A stretch of 64,000 bases of DNA from contig NZ_CP114065.1 in the NCBI RefSeq assembly GCF_027627575.1, positions 4,340,001 to 4,404,000 on the forward strand, given 5' to 3'. The translations under genes and the position numbers were made by a program. How positions within the stretch are numbered: the first letter of the stretch is position 1; every line of letters begins with the position of its first letter. The notes beneath the pieces are model-generated. The model ran no database searches and had not been told where the DNA came from. It saw nothing but the letters and a program-made list of their open reading frames with translations. This document shows, piece by piece, positions 1 through 9,031 of the stretch. The DNA comes from Kribbella sp. CA-293567. GTDB taxonomy: Bacteria > Actinomycetota > Actinomycetes > Propionibacteriales > Kribbellaceae.

Positions 1-409
1 CGTACCGCATCCGGGTACGCCAGCCGAGGCCGTCGTCGCCGGGCGACTCCATCACGATGGCCCGCTCGATGCCGCCGATCCGCCGCAGCGTATCCGACAC
101 GACTGTCGCCTTCAGCCGGCGCTGCTCGACGATGTTGGCGTGCTGGAAGTCGCAGCCGCCGCACAGGCCGGGCCCGGCGTACGGGCAGGGTGGTTCGATC
201 CGTTGCGGCGATGGCGTCAGCACCTCCACCGCGTCGGCCCGGAGGTACTTCGTGGTCTGCTCGGTCACGCGGGCGCGCACCAGTTCCCCTGGTAGCGCGT
301 GCCGGACGAAGACGACCTGGCCCTCGTGGCGCGCGACACAGTGCCCGCCGTGCGCCACCGGCCCGACCTCGAGCTCCAGCAGCGTCCCGACGATCTGCTC
401 TGCCGTCAC
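1..409 (-). CDS. TRAM-domain class I SAM-dependent RNA methyltransferase (TrmA/RlmD-like), 5' part
   Basis: Only the N-terminal 136 codons lie in the window; the gene runs off the left edge. The start is a GTG whose GTGA overlaps the stop of the transporter gene upstream, which implies translational coupling. The visible part has an N-terminal TRAM-like beta-barrel (about residues 5-60) and a cysteine motif (CPYAGPGLCGGCDFQH) typical of the [4Fe-4S] ligands of RumA/RlmD-type uracil-5-methyltransferases. This matches Rv2689c, which sits next to the same permease in M. tuberculosis (recalled gene order). The methyltransferase domain itself is not visible, so the modified position (tRNA U54 or 23S rRNA) cannot be told. 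Confidence 0.88.
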   Translation of the reverse strand, partial: MTAEQIVGTLLELEVGPVAHGGHCVARHEGQVVFVRHALPGELVRARVTEQTTKYLRADAVEVLTPSPQRIEPPCPYAGPGLCGGCDFQHANIVEQRRLKATVVSDTLRRIGGIERAIVMESPGDDGLGWRTRMRY

Positions 410-2433
410 CTGTCTCCTGAACTCTTGCGCGCGCCGCGCCGTACTTGGCCGGCTACGCGGTCTTCCCGGTCCTGTCGCTCCTCGGCTGCCTGGGACGAGA
501 CCAGCTGGTAAGGAACCGACGTGACCATCACACCAGGTGTGAACAAGAGCCTGCCCTTGAGCCGTAGCGCGCTCTGGTTGTGCAGGATGTGCTCCCACCA
601 GTGACCGACGACGTACTCGGGGATGTAGACCATGACCACATCCCGCGGTGACTGCCGGCGGATGTCTCGAACGTACTGCACGATGGGGCGAGTGATCTCC
701 CGGTACGGCGACGCGAGGCGCTTGAGCGGCACCGGGATGTCCCGTGCCTCCCACTCGGCCTGCAGCAGCTCCGACTCGTCCCGGTCGACGTCCACCGTGA
801 CCGCTTCGAGCATGTACGGCCGGGCCGCCTTGGCGAACGCCAGCGCCCGCAGGGTCGGCTTGTGGAGCTTGGAGACCAGCACGATCGAGTGCACCCGGGC
901 CGGCAGCATCAGCTGATCGCTGGCGTCCACCGCCATCTCCCGGCCGACCGTGTCGTAGTGCTTGCGGATGCCCTTCATCATCACGAACAGCACGGCCATC
1001 GCGATGATCGCGATGTAGGCGCCGTGGGTGAACTTGGTGACCAGGACGATCACCAGCACGGTGCCGGTCAGTGACAGGCCGACCGTGTTGATCACCCTCG
1101 AGCGGACCATCCGGTGGCGCTTGGCCGGGTCGGTCTCGGTCTTCAGGTGCCGGGTCCAGTGCCGGATCATGCCGAACTGGCTGAGCGTGAAGGAGACGAA
1201 CACCCCGACGATGTAGAGCTGGATCAGCTTGGTGACCTCGGCGTCGAAGGCGATGATCAGGCCGATCGCGCACAGCGCCAGCAACACGATCCCGTTGCTG
1301 TAGGCCAGCCGGTCGCCGCGGGTGTGCAGCTGCTTGGGCAGGAAGCCGTCCTTGGCCAGGATCGAGGCCAGTACCGGGAAGCCGTTGAACGCGGTGTTGG
1401 CCGCCAGCACCAGGATCAGCATGGTCGCGCCGATCACCAGGTAGAAGCCGGGCGGGAAGTTGGAGAAGACCGAGTCGCTGATCTGGCCGATCACGGTCTT
1501 CTGGACGTAGGAGTCACCGACCGGCTCCCCGTCGCGGTACAGCTGGGCGTGCGGGTCCTCGGCGAACCGCAGGTGGATCTTCGACGCGAGGTACAGGATG
1601 CTCATCAGCATCGTGATCGCGATCGCGCCGAGCAGCAGCAGGGTGGTGGCGGCGTTCTTGCTCTTCGGTTTGCGGAACGCCGGTACGCCGTTGCTGATCG
1701 CCTCGACCCCGGTCAGCGCCGCGCAGCCCGACGAGAACGCGCGCGCCAGCAGGAACGCCGCCGCGACCCCGCTGAACACCTCGTGGCCCGGCTCGGGCCG
1801 CACCTCGAAGCCGGCGCTCTCGGCCATCGGCAGGGTGCCCAGGGTGAGCCGGATGACGCCCCAGATCGCCATCCCGACGATGGCGGCCATGAAGATGTAG
1901 GTCGGGATCGCGAACAGCGCGCCGGACTCCCGGACGCCGCGCAGGTTCAGCGCGGTGAGCAGCAGGATCAGCCCGACCGCGAGCGCCACCTCGTGGCCGG
2001 CCAGGAACGGCAGCGCGGACTTCGCGTTCTGGACGCCGGACGAGATCGACACCGCGACGGTCAGCACGTAGTCGACCATCAGCGCGCTGGCCACCGTCAG
2101 TCCGGCGGTCGGCCCGATGTTGACGGTGGCGACCTCGTAGTCGCCACCACCGGACGGGTAGGCGTGCACGTTCTGCCGGTACGACGCGACCACGACCAGC
2201 ATCACGAAGGCGACCAGCAGGCCGATCTTCCAGGAGAACGAGTACGCCGCCAGCCCGGCCAGCGACAGGGTCAGGAAGATCTCGTCGGGCGCGTAGGCGA
2301 CCGACGACAGCGCGTCACTGGCGAACACGGGCAGCGCGATCTTCTTCGGGAGCAGCGTCTCGCCGAGCTGCGTACTGCGCAGCTTGCGTCCGATCAGGAT
2401 GCGTTTGCCGATGTCGCCTAGTGCGGGGGTCAC
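406..2433 (-). CDS. kimA: KimA-like APC-superfamily potassium transporter
   Basis: A 675-residue integral membrane protein with about 12 hydrophobic segments followed by a cytosolic C-terminal domain. Several blocks match Bacillus KimA (YdaO): SDALSSVAYAPDE near the N-terminus, AYPSGGGDY, DYVLTVAVSIS, SGCAALTGVEAISN, RGDRLAYSNG, and the tail motif HILHNQSALRLKGRL. KimA is a high-affinity K+/H+ symporter controlled by c-di-AMP; that regulation is known for Bacillus and only possible here. Two TrkA/RCK proteins diverge from it 96 bases away, which supports a K+ role over amino-acid transport. It corresponds to Rv2690c, usually annotated simply as a permease. ATG start at 2433; its stop overlaps the methyltransferase start. 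Confidence 0.87.
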   Translation of the reverse strand: MTPALGDIGKRILIGRKLRSTQLGETLLPKKIALPVFASDALSSVAYAPDEIFLTLSLAGLAAYSFSWKIGLLVAFVMLVVVASYRQNVHAYPSGGGDYEVATVNIGPTAGLTVASALMVDYVLTVAVSISSGVQNAKSALPFLAGHEVALAVGLILLLTALNLRGVRESGALFAIPTYIFMAAIVGMAIWGVIRLTLGTLPMAESAGFEVRPEPGHEVFSGVAAAFLLARAFSSGCAALTGVEAISNGVPAFRKPKSKNAATTLLLLGAIAITMLMSILYLASKIHLRFAEDPHAQLYRDGEPVGDSYVQKTVIGQISDSVFSNFPPGFYLVIGATMLILVLAANTAFNGFPVLASILAKDGFLPKQLHTRGDRLAYSNGIVLLALCAIGLIIAFDAEVTKLIQLYIVGVFVSFTLSQFGMIRHWTRHLKTETDPAKRHRMVRSRVINTVGLSLTGTVLVIVLVTKFTHGAYIAIIAMAVLFVMMKGIRKHYDTVGREMAVDASDQLMLPARVHSIVLVSKLHKPTLRALAFAKAARPYMLEAVTVDVDRDESELLQAEWEARDIPVPLKRLASPYREITRPIVQYVRDIRRQSPRDVVMVYIPEYVVGHWWEHILHNQSALRLKGRLLFTPGVMVTSVPYQLVSSQAAEERQDREDRVAGQVRRGARKSSGDR

Positions 2434-2529
2434 ACCGGTGATGTTAGAGGCAGCCCCGGTCCGGTGTAGCGTCTATCCCTGCCGACACCGAGCCAGCGGC
2501 CCTCAGGCGGGGCAAGGAGTGATCACGGA
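2434..2529. promoter_or_regulatory. Divergent promoter region between kimA and ceoB
   Basis: A 96-base gap between two divergent potassium genes must hold both promoters. I can see a purine-rich ribosome site (GCAAGGAG) just before the GTG of the TrkA gene. No ydaO/c-di-AMP riboswitch fits in so short a space, and I see none. Confidence 0.4.
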
Positions 2530-3192
2530 GTGCACGTCGTCATCATGGGCTGCGGCCGCGTCGGGTCGACCCTGGCCCGGACGCTGGAGAAACGCGGCCA
2601 CACGGTCGCCGTCATCGACCAGTCCGCCGACTCGTTCCGGCGGCTGAGCGCCAACTTCTCCGGTCGTACCGTGACCGGGATGGGGTTCGACCGCGACGTC
2701 CTGACCGAGGCCGGGATCGAGGAGGCCGAGGCGTTCGCCGCGGTCTCCAACGGCGACAACTCCAACATCCTGGCCGCGCGTGTCGCCCGGGAGAACTTCG
2801 GCGTCGGCAACGTCGTCGCCCGGATCTACGACCCGGGCCGGGCCGAGGTCTACCAGCGGCTCGGCATCCCCACCGTCGGCACGGTGAAGTGGACCGTCGA
2901 CCAGATGATCCGGCGGTTGCTGCCGAGCGGTTCGGAGCCCGAGTGGCGCGACCCGTCCGGCACCGTCCGGCTGGCCGAGGTGCACGTGCACTCCGGCTGG
3001 GTCGGCCGGCTCGCGCTGGACATCGAGCGGGCCACCGGCGCCCGGGTCGCGTTCCTGACCCGCCTCGGCGAGGGCCTGATCCCCAAGGCCGACACAGTGA
3101 TCCAGGAAGGCGATCTGGTCCACGTGGTGATGCTGGAGCGCGAGGCCGCGGCGGTCGAGTCCCAACTGGGTTCCAAGCCTGAGGAGCTGTGA
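2530..3192 (+). CDS. ceoB: TrkA-type K+ uptake regulatory protein (RCK domains), CeoB-like
   Basis: 220 residues. It begins with a Rossmann RCK_N domain (MHVVIMGCGRVG, the GxGxxG nucleotide loop at residues 7-12) and ends with an RCK_C domain (about residues 140-215). RCK proteins bind NAD(H), ATP/ADP or c-di-AMP and gate K+ channels or transporters. GTG start with a GCAAGGAG ribosome site. The stop TGA overlaps the next ATG by one base, so the two RCK subunits are co-translated. Divergent from the KimA-like transporter; orthologous in place to Rv2691 (ceoB). Confidence 0.9.
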   Translation: MHVVIMGCGRVGSTLARTLEKRGHTVAVIDQSADSFRRLSANFSGRTVTGMGFDRDVLTEAGIEEAEAFAAVSNGDNSNILAARVARENFGVGNVVARIYDPGRAEVYQRLGIPTVGTVKWTVDQMIRRLLPSGSEPEWRDPSGTVRLAEVHVHSGWVGRLALDIERATGARVAFLTRLGEGLIPKADTVIQEGDLVHVVMLEREAAAVESQLGSKPEEL

Positions 3193-3869
3193 TGCGGGTA
3201 GCCATCGCCGGCGCCGGCAACGTCGGGCGATCGATCGCAGCGGAACTGCTGGAGAACGGCCACGAGGTGCTGCTGATCGACAAGGACCCCCGGGCGATCA
3301 AGGCCGAGACGGTACCGCGGGCCGAGTGGCTGCTGGCCGACGCCTGCGAGCTGTCCTCCCTGGAGGAGGCGGCCCTGCAGCGCTGCCAGGTGGCGATCGC
3401 GAGCACCGGTGACGACAAGACCAACCTGGTCGTGTCGCTGCTGGCCAAGACCGAGTTCGGCGTACCGCGCACCGTGGCCCGGGTCAACCACCCGCGCAAC
3501 GAGTGGATGTTCAACGAGGCCTGGGGCGTCGACGTCGCGGTGTCGACACCGCGGATCATGTCGGCACTGGTCGAGGAGGCGGTCTCGGTCGGCGACCTGG
3601 TCCGGCTGTTCACCTTCCGGCAGGGCAATGCCAACCTGGTCGAGCTGACCCTGCCCGAGGACTCCCCGATGATCGGCCTGCGGGTCGGCGACATCGACTG
3701 GCCGATCGACACCGCGCTGGTGACGATCATCCGGGAGGGCCGCGTACTGCGCCCGGACCCCGAAGGCACCCTCGAGCTCAACGACGAACTGCTGTTCGTC
3801 TCGGCGGACGAGACCGAGGAACAGCTCGAGGACATGCTCTCCCCGCACCACCGCAAGCCGAATCGCTGA
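3192..3869 (+). CDS. ceoC: TrkA-type K+ uptake regulatory protein (RCK domains), CeoC-like
   Basis: 225 residues from ATG 3192 (a GTG one codon upstream is also possible). It starts MRVAIAGAGNVGRS with the GxGxxG dinucleotide loop, keeps the acidic residue after beta-2 (LIDKD), and has an RCK_C domain at about residues 140-220. Paralogue of the preceding gene and co-translated with it; together they probably form the cytosolic gating ring or regulator of a K+ transporter, most simply the divergently encoded KimA homologue. That partner choice is inference. Confidence 0.9.
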   Translation: MRVAIAGAGNVGRSIAAELLENGHEVLLIDKDPRAIKAETVPRAEWLLADACELSSLEEAALQRCQVAIASTGDDKTNLVVSLLAKTEFGVPRTVARVNHPRNEWMFNEAWGVDVAVSTPRIMSALVEEAVSVGDLVRLFTFRQGNANLVELTLPEDSPMIGLRVGDIDWPIDTALVTIIREGRVLRPDPEGTLELNDELLFVSADETEEQLEDMLSPHHRKPNR

Positions 3870-3880
3870 TCCGACCCGGC

Positions 3881-3916
3881 CGCTGCCGGGCGGAGCTCAG
3901 GCTCCGCCCGGCAGCG
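3881..3916. terminator. Bidirectional terminator between ceoC and S8 protease gene
   Basis: A perfect 16-bp stem (3881-3896 with 3901-3916) closes a TCAG loop, just after the ceoC stop and just before the stop of the convergent protease gene. There is no clear T-run, as is usual in high-GC actinobacteria. Confidence 0.75.
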
Positions 3917-3922
3917 TCCTGT

Positions 3923-6900
3923 CTACTTCAGTCCGAACGCCCGGGTGATGGTCTGGTCGACCGCGGCGCCCGAACCGTTCTCGGCGTGGGCTCGCAAACT
4001 CACGAAGGTCGCGCCACGCGGCCCGTCGAGCCGGGTGGTCCACCCCGCGCCGGTACGGCGAAGCGCTGCCCTCCCCCACGTCTTGCCGTCGTCGTACGAG
4101 ATCTCCAGCGAAGGCGTGCTCAACCCGGCGGCCGTGGAGCTGACCGACCACTTCGGCGAGATCGTCAGGTCGTCGTGGCGGCCGGCTCGTCCGGTCACGT
4201 CGGTGCTGATCGCGTAATCGAGCTGGATCAGCGAGAGTGGCGACGCCTCGGCGGTTGATCCCGACGTGAAGCTCCACTCCGTGCGGGTCGTGGTCGAGTA
4301 CGGGCTCGGGTAGGTGCCGCGGGTGTTGTCGACCACGAGCCGGTACGGTCGCGACTCCGGCTGCAGACCGCTCACGCTGAGCTGGTCGCGCTCGGCCTCG
4401 GCCACCAAGGTCGGGCCCTGGTAGAGGCTCACCTTCTGGGTCTGGTCGAAGTTGCCGAACGCCGTACCGATGTGGTTGCCGCCGCCGTCGCTCCAGCCCG
4501 GCGCGACGACGGCGAGCTGGTCACCCTGCCGCACCGGCGAGAGCGCCTCGCTCAACCGCGGCCGCTGGATCGGGCCGAACCACTCGATGTCCGTTCGGCT
4601 CCCGGCCTGGTACGCCGTGTACTCCGGCTCGGTCTGCTGCGTCTCGCGAAGGATTTCCGCCTTGGCCAGGTAGGGAGTCCCGGCCATCACGTAGTCCGCA
4701 CGCTCGGCGATCAGCGGCATTCCGGTGGTGTTCATCGCCGACTCCCAGTCGACGTTCCAGATGTCGAAGCGGTTCTCGATCCCGCCGCCCGGCCGGAAGT
4801 TCCGGTAGGACACGTCGAGCCGCGCCAGCTCACCGGTCCGCACCCGGTACGACGGGTCGGCCGGCACGTGGTCCCAGAACCTCGACAGGTCGTACGTGTA
4901 GTCCTGGGTCGGATTCGAGACCACGGTGAGGTGGCCGGCGCCCTGCCGCACCTGGCCGATCAGTTGCTCGCCCTCGTCGTGGGTGAGGGTCGCGATCGTG
5001 ATCGGCGGCGGATTCGGCGGCAGGTAGATCGAGTCGTTCCACGCGGCCAGCTTCCCCGGGCCGTCGTTGACGACGACGAGGAGTTTCGCGCCCGCCGCCG
5101 CAGCCGTGGCGGCCTGCTCCTCCAGCGAGCCGCCATCGTTGTTCCGTACGACGACCGCCTTGCCCTGCTGGTCCTTGGCATCGCCGAGCACGGCATCGAA
5201 CTGGTGCTTACCCTTCGCCAGCGGCATCGCGGCCCGGCGTACCAGGGTGTCGTCGAAGGTCCGCGTCGACGAACTCATCGTCAGCGCGGGCTGCTCCAGC
5301 CGCCAGCGGGCGCCGGTGGTGAAGGCTCCGCTGGTGGCCTTGCCGGTCGGGAGTTCCCAGACGCTGTCGTACGCGGCCGACGGCCAGCGCGAGGACCCGA
5401 CGGAGAACACCTCACGCCCGAAATCTCGGTAGTTGTTGACCCGCACCTCGCCGAGCGCGGTGGCCTGCGGAGCCGCGACCTTCAACTGACGCGCCTTGCG
5501 CGCGTCGTACGTGACGGTCCGGTCCCGGTCGAGATGGACGTCGAGCAGTGTCAGCACCGCCAACCCGAGTGAAGAGGGCCCGTTCGCGCCCTCCACATCG
5601 GCGGTCAGCCAGGTGGTGTAGTCGCCCGGCGGCAGGCGGAGCGACGTACCGCCCTCCTCGACGAAGAACTGGCCGTAGCTGCTCCCGCCGATCAAGATCG
5701 CGTCGCCGGTGAGCGGGCGACCACTGCGGTCCTTCGCGTCGAGCTTCAGCTCGTAGCGCTCACCTTCCCGGCCGATGCCAATCATGGTGCTCAGCCGGGT
5801 GCCGTCGGACGCCGTCGCGACCAGCCGGCCGGACAGTTGCTTGTCGACCGGCGCAACGTCGACCTGCGCGGTCAGCGTGACCTTCGCCGTGCCGTGAGCA
5901 GGCACGGTCACCGTCGGCGCCGAGAGGGTGAACAGACCGGCCGGCGCGTCCTTCACCTGAGTCGTCAGGTCGAGTACGACGGGCGCGTCACCGTTGTTGG
6001 TGTACGTCACCTCGCGATCCACAACCTTGCCTTGGGCAACCGGCCAACCGTGGTGGCCGGAGTACGCGCTGGAGGTCGCGAAGACGGTGGCCTTGCTGGT
6101 GGCGGCGATGTCCAGCCGCCCGTTGCCGGCCTGGTAGGGGTTGTAGTCCGGCGTCGGCTTCGCGGAGCTGACGATCGCGTCCTTGAGCTGTTGCCCGGTC
6201 CAGTCCGGGTGCTGCGCGGCGAGCAGCGCCACGGCACCGGCCACGTGCGGCGTCGCCATCGACGTACCGCTCATCAGTTGGTAGGAGCCAGAGCCCTCGG
6301 CCGCGTACTGCGAGCGCGCCGCCAGGATGTCGACCCCGGGAGCCGTGATGTCCGGCTTCAGTCCGCCGTCGCCGACTCGCGGACCCCAGCTGGAGAACTC
6401 GGCCAGCTTGTCGGCACCGTCGACGGCTCCCACCGTCAGCGCCGACTCGGCGATCCCCGGAGCACTGGCGGTGTAGTAGCCGGGACCGGCGTTGCCCGCG
6501 GCCACGGTGAAGAGTGCGCCCGTCTCGGCGGACAACTGGTTCAGCGACTGGCTGATCGGGTCGCTACCGTCGGACGGGCCGCCGCCGAGGCTCATGCTGA
6601 CGATCTTGGCCTTCTGGTCGCGGGCGGCCCACTCCATCCCGGCGATGATCCAGGACTCCTGGCCACTGCCCTCGTTGTCGAGCACCTTGCCGATGTGCAG
6701 CCGGGCACCCGGCGCGACGCCTCGCTCCAGGCCGCCGGACGCCTCGCCCGTGCCGGCGATGGTCGACGCAACGTGCGTGCCGTGCCCCTGCCGGTCGGTG
6801 ACGTCGAGCTCGGGCACGAAGCTGGTCGAGGCCGCCACCCGGTCGTCGAGGTCCGGGTGCTCGAGGTCGATCCCGGTGTCCAGTACCGCGATATCGACGC

Positions 6901-7588
6901 CCTCGCCGAGGTTGCCGTCCCGCCAGACCTCCGGCGCGCCGATCTGCGCGGTGCTGTCGGCCAGGTCGGCCTTGAACTTGCCGTCCAGCCAGACCTTCTT
7001 GATCCCTCCGGTCAGCACGGCCGGCCCCTTCGACCGGGCGGTGGTGCTAGCCGTCAGCGAACGCCAGAAGTCGGCCGGGCGATCAGCGGTCAACGCGGCG
7101 CCCTTGATGCTGCTGAGCGTGCTCTGCTTACGGGCACCGGCCGGGACAGCTTGGGTGCGCGCCTTCGCCGCAGCGTCCGTGTAGGTGACGATCAGCGGCA
7201 GGACGCCATCGTCGTACCCGTCGGCCAGCAGTTGGGTGACGTTGAACAGGTCCTCGTCGAGCAGCTTCGCCCCAACCAACCGGGCAGCGGACCGCGGGTA
7301 GACGTACGTGTTCTTCCCGCTGATCCGGACATCGTGGTCGGCGAGCCGGCCGTCGGGTGCGGTGACGGTGTAGTTCTTCTTCCCGTCGGCGCCGACGGTC
7401 ACCAGCACCGTGTCGCCCGTGATCAGAGTGACCGACCTCGGAGCCCGAGCAGCATCGAGTACGGCGTACGAACTGCCGGGAGCCGGCGGCGAAGCGGTAG
7501 CGACGCCACCGCTCAGGGACACGGCGGCGGCCAGGAGCGCCGCCGAGAAGGCCGGCAGTTTTCGGCTGCGGCCAGGGCGTGGTGTCAC
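3923..7588 (-). CDS. Secreted S8 family (subtilisin-like) serine peptidase
   Basis: 1221 residues. Signal peptide at residues 1-32 (basic start, hydrophobic core, A-rich cleavage region), then a pro-region to about 225. The catalytic triad is Asp237 (AVLDTGID), His269 (GHGTHVAS) and Ser443 (SGTSMATPHVAG), with oxyanion Asn366 (AAGNAG). The long C-terminal part has beta-rich segments, including a possible PA-like stretch around the VVNDGPGKLAAW motif and a terminal beta domain. Probably an extracellular protease that cleaves its own pro-region. No transporter or inhibitor sits beside it. It is the first gene of an insert between ceoC and the DUF3159 gene, which are neighbours in M. tuberculosis. 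Confidence 0.93.
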   Translation of the reverse strand: MTPRPGRSRKLPAFSAALLAAAVSLSGGVATASPPAPGSSYAVLDAARAPRSVTLITGDTVLVTVGADGKKNYTVTAPDGRLADHDVRISGKNTYVYPRSAARLVGAKLLDEDLFNVTQLLADGYDDGVLPLIVTYTDAAAKARTQAVPAGARKQSTLSSIKGAALTADRPADFWRSLTASTTARSKGPAVLTGGIKKVWLDGKFKADLADSTAQIGAPEVWRDGNLGEGVDIAVLDTGIDLEHPDLDDRVAASTSFVPELDVTDRQGHGTHVASTIAGTGEASGGLERGVAPGARLHIGKVLDNEGSGQESWIIAGMEWAARDQKAKIVSMSLGGGPSDGSDPISQSLNQLSAETGALFTVAAGNAGPGYYTASAPGIAESALTVGAVDGADKLAEFSSWGPRVGDGGLKPDITAPGVDILAARSQYAAEGSGSYQLMSGTSMATPHVAGAVALLAAQHPDWTGQQLKDAIVSSAKPTPDYNPYQAGNGRLDIAATSKATVFATSSAYSGHHGWPVAQGKVVDREVTYTNNGDAPVVLDLTTQVKDAPAGLFTLSAPTVTVPAHGTAKVTLTAQVDVAPVDKQLSGRLVATASDGTRLSTMIGIGREGERYELKLDAKDRSGRPLTGDAILIGGSSYGQFFVEEGGTSLRLPPGDYTTWLTADVEGANGPSSLGLAVLTLLDVHLDRDRTVTYDARKARQLKVAAPQATALGEVRVNNYRDFGREVFSVGSSRWPSAAYDSVWELPTGKATSGAFTTGARWRLEQPALTMSSSTRTFDDTLVRRAAMPLAKGKHQFDAVLGDAKDQQGKAVVVRNNDGGSLEEQAATAAAAGAKLLVVVNDGPGKLAAWNDSIYLPPNPPPITIATLTHDEGEQLIGQVRQGAGHLTVVSNPTQDYTYDLSRFWDHVPADPSYRVRTGELARLDVSYRNFRPGGGIENRFDIWNVDWESAMNTTGMPLIAERADYVMAGTPYLAKAEILRETQQTEPEYTAYQAGSRTDIEWFGPIQRPRLSEALSPVRQGDQLAVVAPGWSDGGGNHIGTAFGNFDQTQKVSLYQGPTLVAEAERDQLSVSGLQPESRPYRLVVDNTRGTYPSPYSTTTRTEWSFTSGSTAEASPLSLIQLDYAISTDVTGRAGRHDDLTISPKWSVSSTAAGLSTPSLEISYDDGKTWGRAALRRTGAGWTTRLDGPRGATFVSLRAHAENGSGAAVDQTITRAFGLK

Positions 7589-7673
7589 GAGGGCCTCACA
7601 GAGGGTCTACGAATGAGTCGCCAGATCGTAGGCTCGGAGAAGCGCCGGAATTCACCGATTCGGTTGGCCACTC

Positions 7674-7703
7674 TCCGCCGTGTCCCATTTGCGCCACGGC
7701 GGA
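7674..7703 (-). terminator. Stem-loop after the 420-residue membrane protein gene
   Basis: TCCGCCGTG (7674-7682) pairs perfectly with CACGGCGGA (7695-7703) across a 12-base loop. It lies directly downstream of the gene ending at 7711 and upstream of the protease start, so it may end the first transcript. Confidence 0.5.
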
Positions 7704-7710
7704 AAGTAAG

Positions 7711-8973
7711 TCAGTGCTGCGCGGGCTGGTCCAGCGGCGGGTACGGCGAGTCCGGCAGGCCGAGATTGCGCCAGACGAAGCGCGGGACGCGGGCCAGGAA
7801 GCCGCGCAGGAACCGCGAGCTGTGGCTGATCGAATCCTGGCTGTGCTCGGTGGTCTCGAACCACGCCCAGCCGCCGGCGATCTCGAACGGCGCCGGCGGG
7901 TCCGCCATCAGGTACTCCATCTGGCGCGGGTGGATCACGTCGTAGGCGTACTTCGTGTCCTCGGCACGCACCGCGAACTGGCTGTTGAAGGCACCGCTCT
8001 CGAAGGTGATGCCGCGGCCGATCCCCCGGCGGCCGACCTTGAGCGGAGGCATCGTGACCGGTAGCTGGAAGCCGAGCAGATGCTCGCTGTGGCTGTCGGT
8101 CACCGTCCGGGTCTGGGACCGGCCCTCGCTGTCGGTGTAGCTCTCGGTGCGGGTGGTCTTCCACTCGTGGGTGAAGGCGACGAACGGCGGCCCGTCGCCG
8201 TCGCGGCCGCGGATCACCTCGCTGGTGGTGTGGTCGTGACCGGAACGCGTGGCCGGCGTGGTCTGCAGCAGGCTGTCGTCCTCGCCGATCCAGTGCCAGT
8301 CCGGGTGATGGTAGAAGCTCAGCTGGGACGGCCGCTCGAGTTGGACCCAGCGGTCCAGCGGAGTCGCGTCGATCGCCGCCGCGACCGCGGCCAGTTGCTC
8401 GATCCAGGCCGCGAGCCGCTCGGGGTCCTTGCGCGGCGGGTCGAGGACGACCAGCTGATCGCCGTCGATCCCGAGGTTCAGGCCGGAGTGGGTGCCGGCC
8501 ATGGCGACCAGCTGGGCACACACCTGGGGGGAAAGCACCTCCCCGGCGTACTCCGGGTCGAGCGCGCCGATCTGCCAGCCTTCGCCGAGTTGCGCCGGAG
8601 ACGGCACCCGCGCCGCCTCCACGCCGTACCGGGGGCGGGTGTTGCCGTCCATGATCCACAGCTCGGGGAGCCGGCGGGACAAGGTGACCATCCCGACCCA
8701 GCCCTTCCAGTTCTCGGCGCCGTACTCGATCACCTGGAACGGCCGGTACGAACTGGTCACGCCGGTGATCTGGTCATCGGGATCGCGCCGGAAACCGAGT
8801 CCGAACGGCGGGTTGGCGAGCCGGGCCACAGCGTCGAAGCCCGGGCTGCCCTCGAAGGTCCAGCCGCGGTCACGCAACGACTTGATGTAGCGATCGCGCC
8901 GCAGGATCAGCGCGGCACCGATGACGACCGCCCCCATCAGAACCGCCACCACGATCCAACCGGTCTGGCTCAC
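7711..8973 (-). CDS. Conserved membrane-anchored protein of unknown function
   Basis: 420 residues. One hydrophobic helix at about residues 5-24 followed by basic residues (RRDRY) suggests an N-terminal anchor with the rest in the cytoplasm. The soluble part is rich in W, Y and charged residues and shows no catalytic motif I recognise. ATG start at 8973. It follows the LysR gene on the same strand (58-base gap) and precedes the subtilisin gene, but a stem-loop separates it from the latter. No function can be assigned. Confidence 0.6.
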   Translation of the reverse strand: MSQTGWIVVAVLMGAVVIGAALILRRDRYIKSLRDRGWTFEGSPGFDAVARLANPPFGLGFRRDPDDQITGVTSSYRPFQVIEYGAENWKGWVGMVTLSRRLPELWIMDGNTRPRYGVEAARVPSPAQLGEGWQIGALDPEYAGEVLSPQVCAQLVAMAGTHSGLNLGIDGDQLVVLDPPRKDPERLAAWIEQLAAVAAAIDATPLDRWVQLERPSQLSFYHHPDWHWIGEDDSLLQTTPATRSGHDHTTSEVIRGRDGDGPPFVAFTHEWKTTRTESYTDSEGRSQTRTVTDSHSEHLLGFQLPVTMPPLKVGRRGIGRGITFESGAFNSQFAVRAEDTKYAYDVIHPRQMEYLMADPPAPFEIAGGWAWFETTEHSQDSISHSSRFLRGFLARVPRFVWRNLGLPDSPYPPLDQPAQH

Positions 8974-9031
8974 ACTCTCCCCTTCGGTTCGCGGCCGCTC
9001 CGCGATGGCCGATTGTCCCCTACGACGCGGG

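Noticed and set aside
1114..2421. 435-codon open frame on the plus strand opposite kimA
   Set aside because: Composition (runs of Q, R, D, H) is that of an antisense frame of a high-GC gene; the minus strand encodes a full KimA homologue.
5837..7945. 702-codon open frame opposite the S8 protease
   Set aside because: The protease on the minus strand has all catalytic motifs; the opposite frame has no recognisable domain and runs across the intergenic gap.
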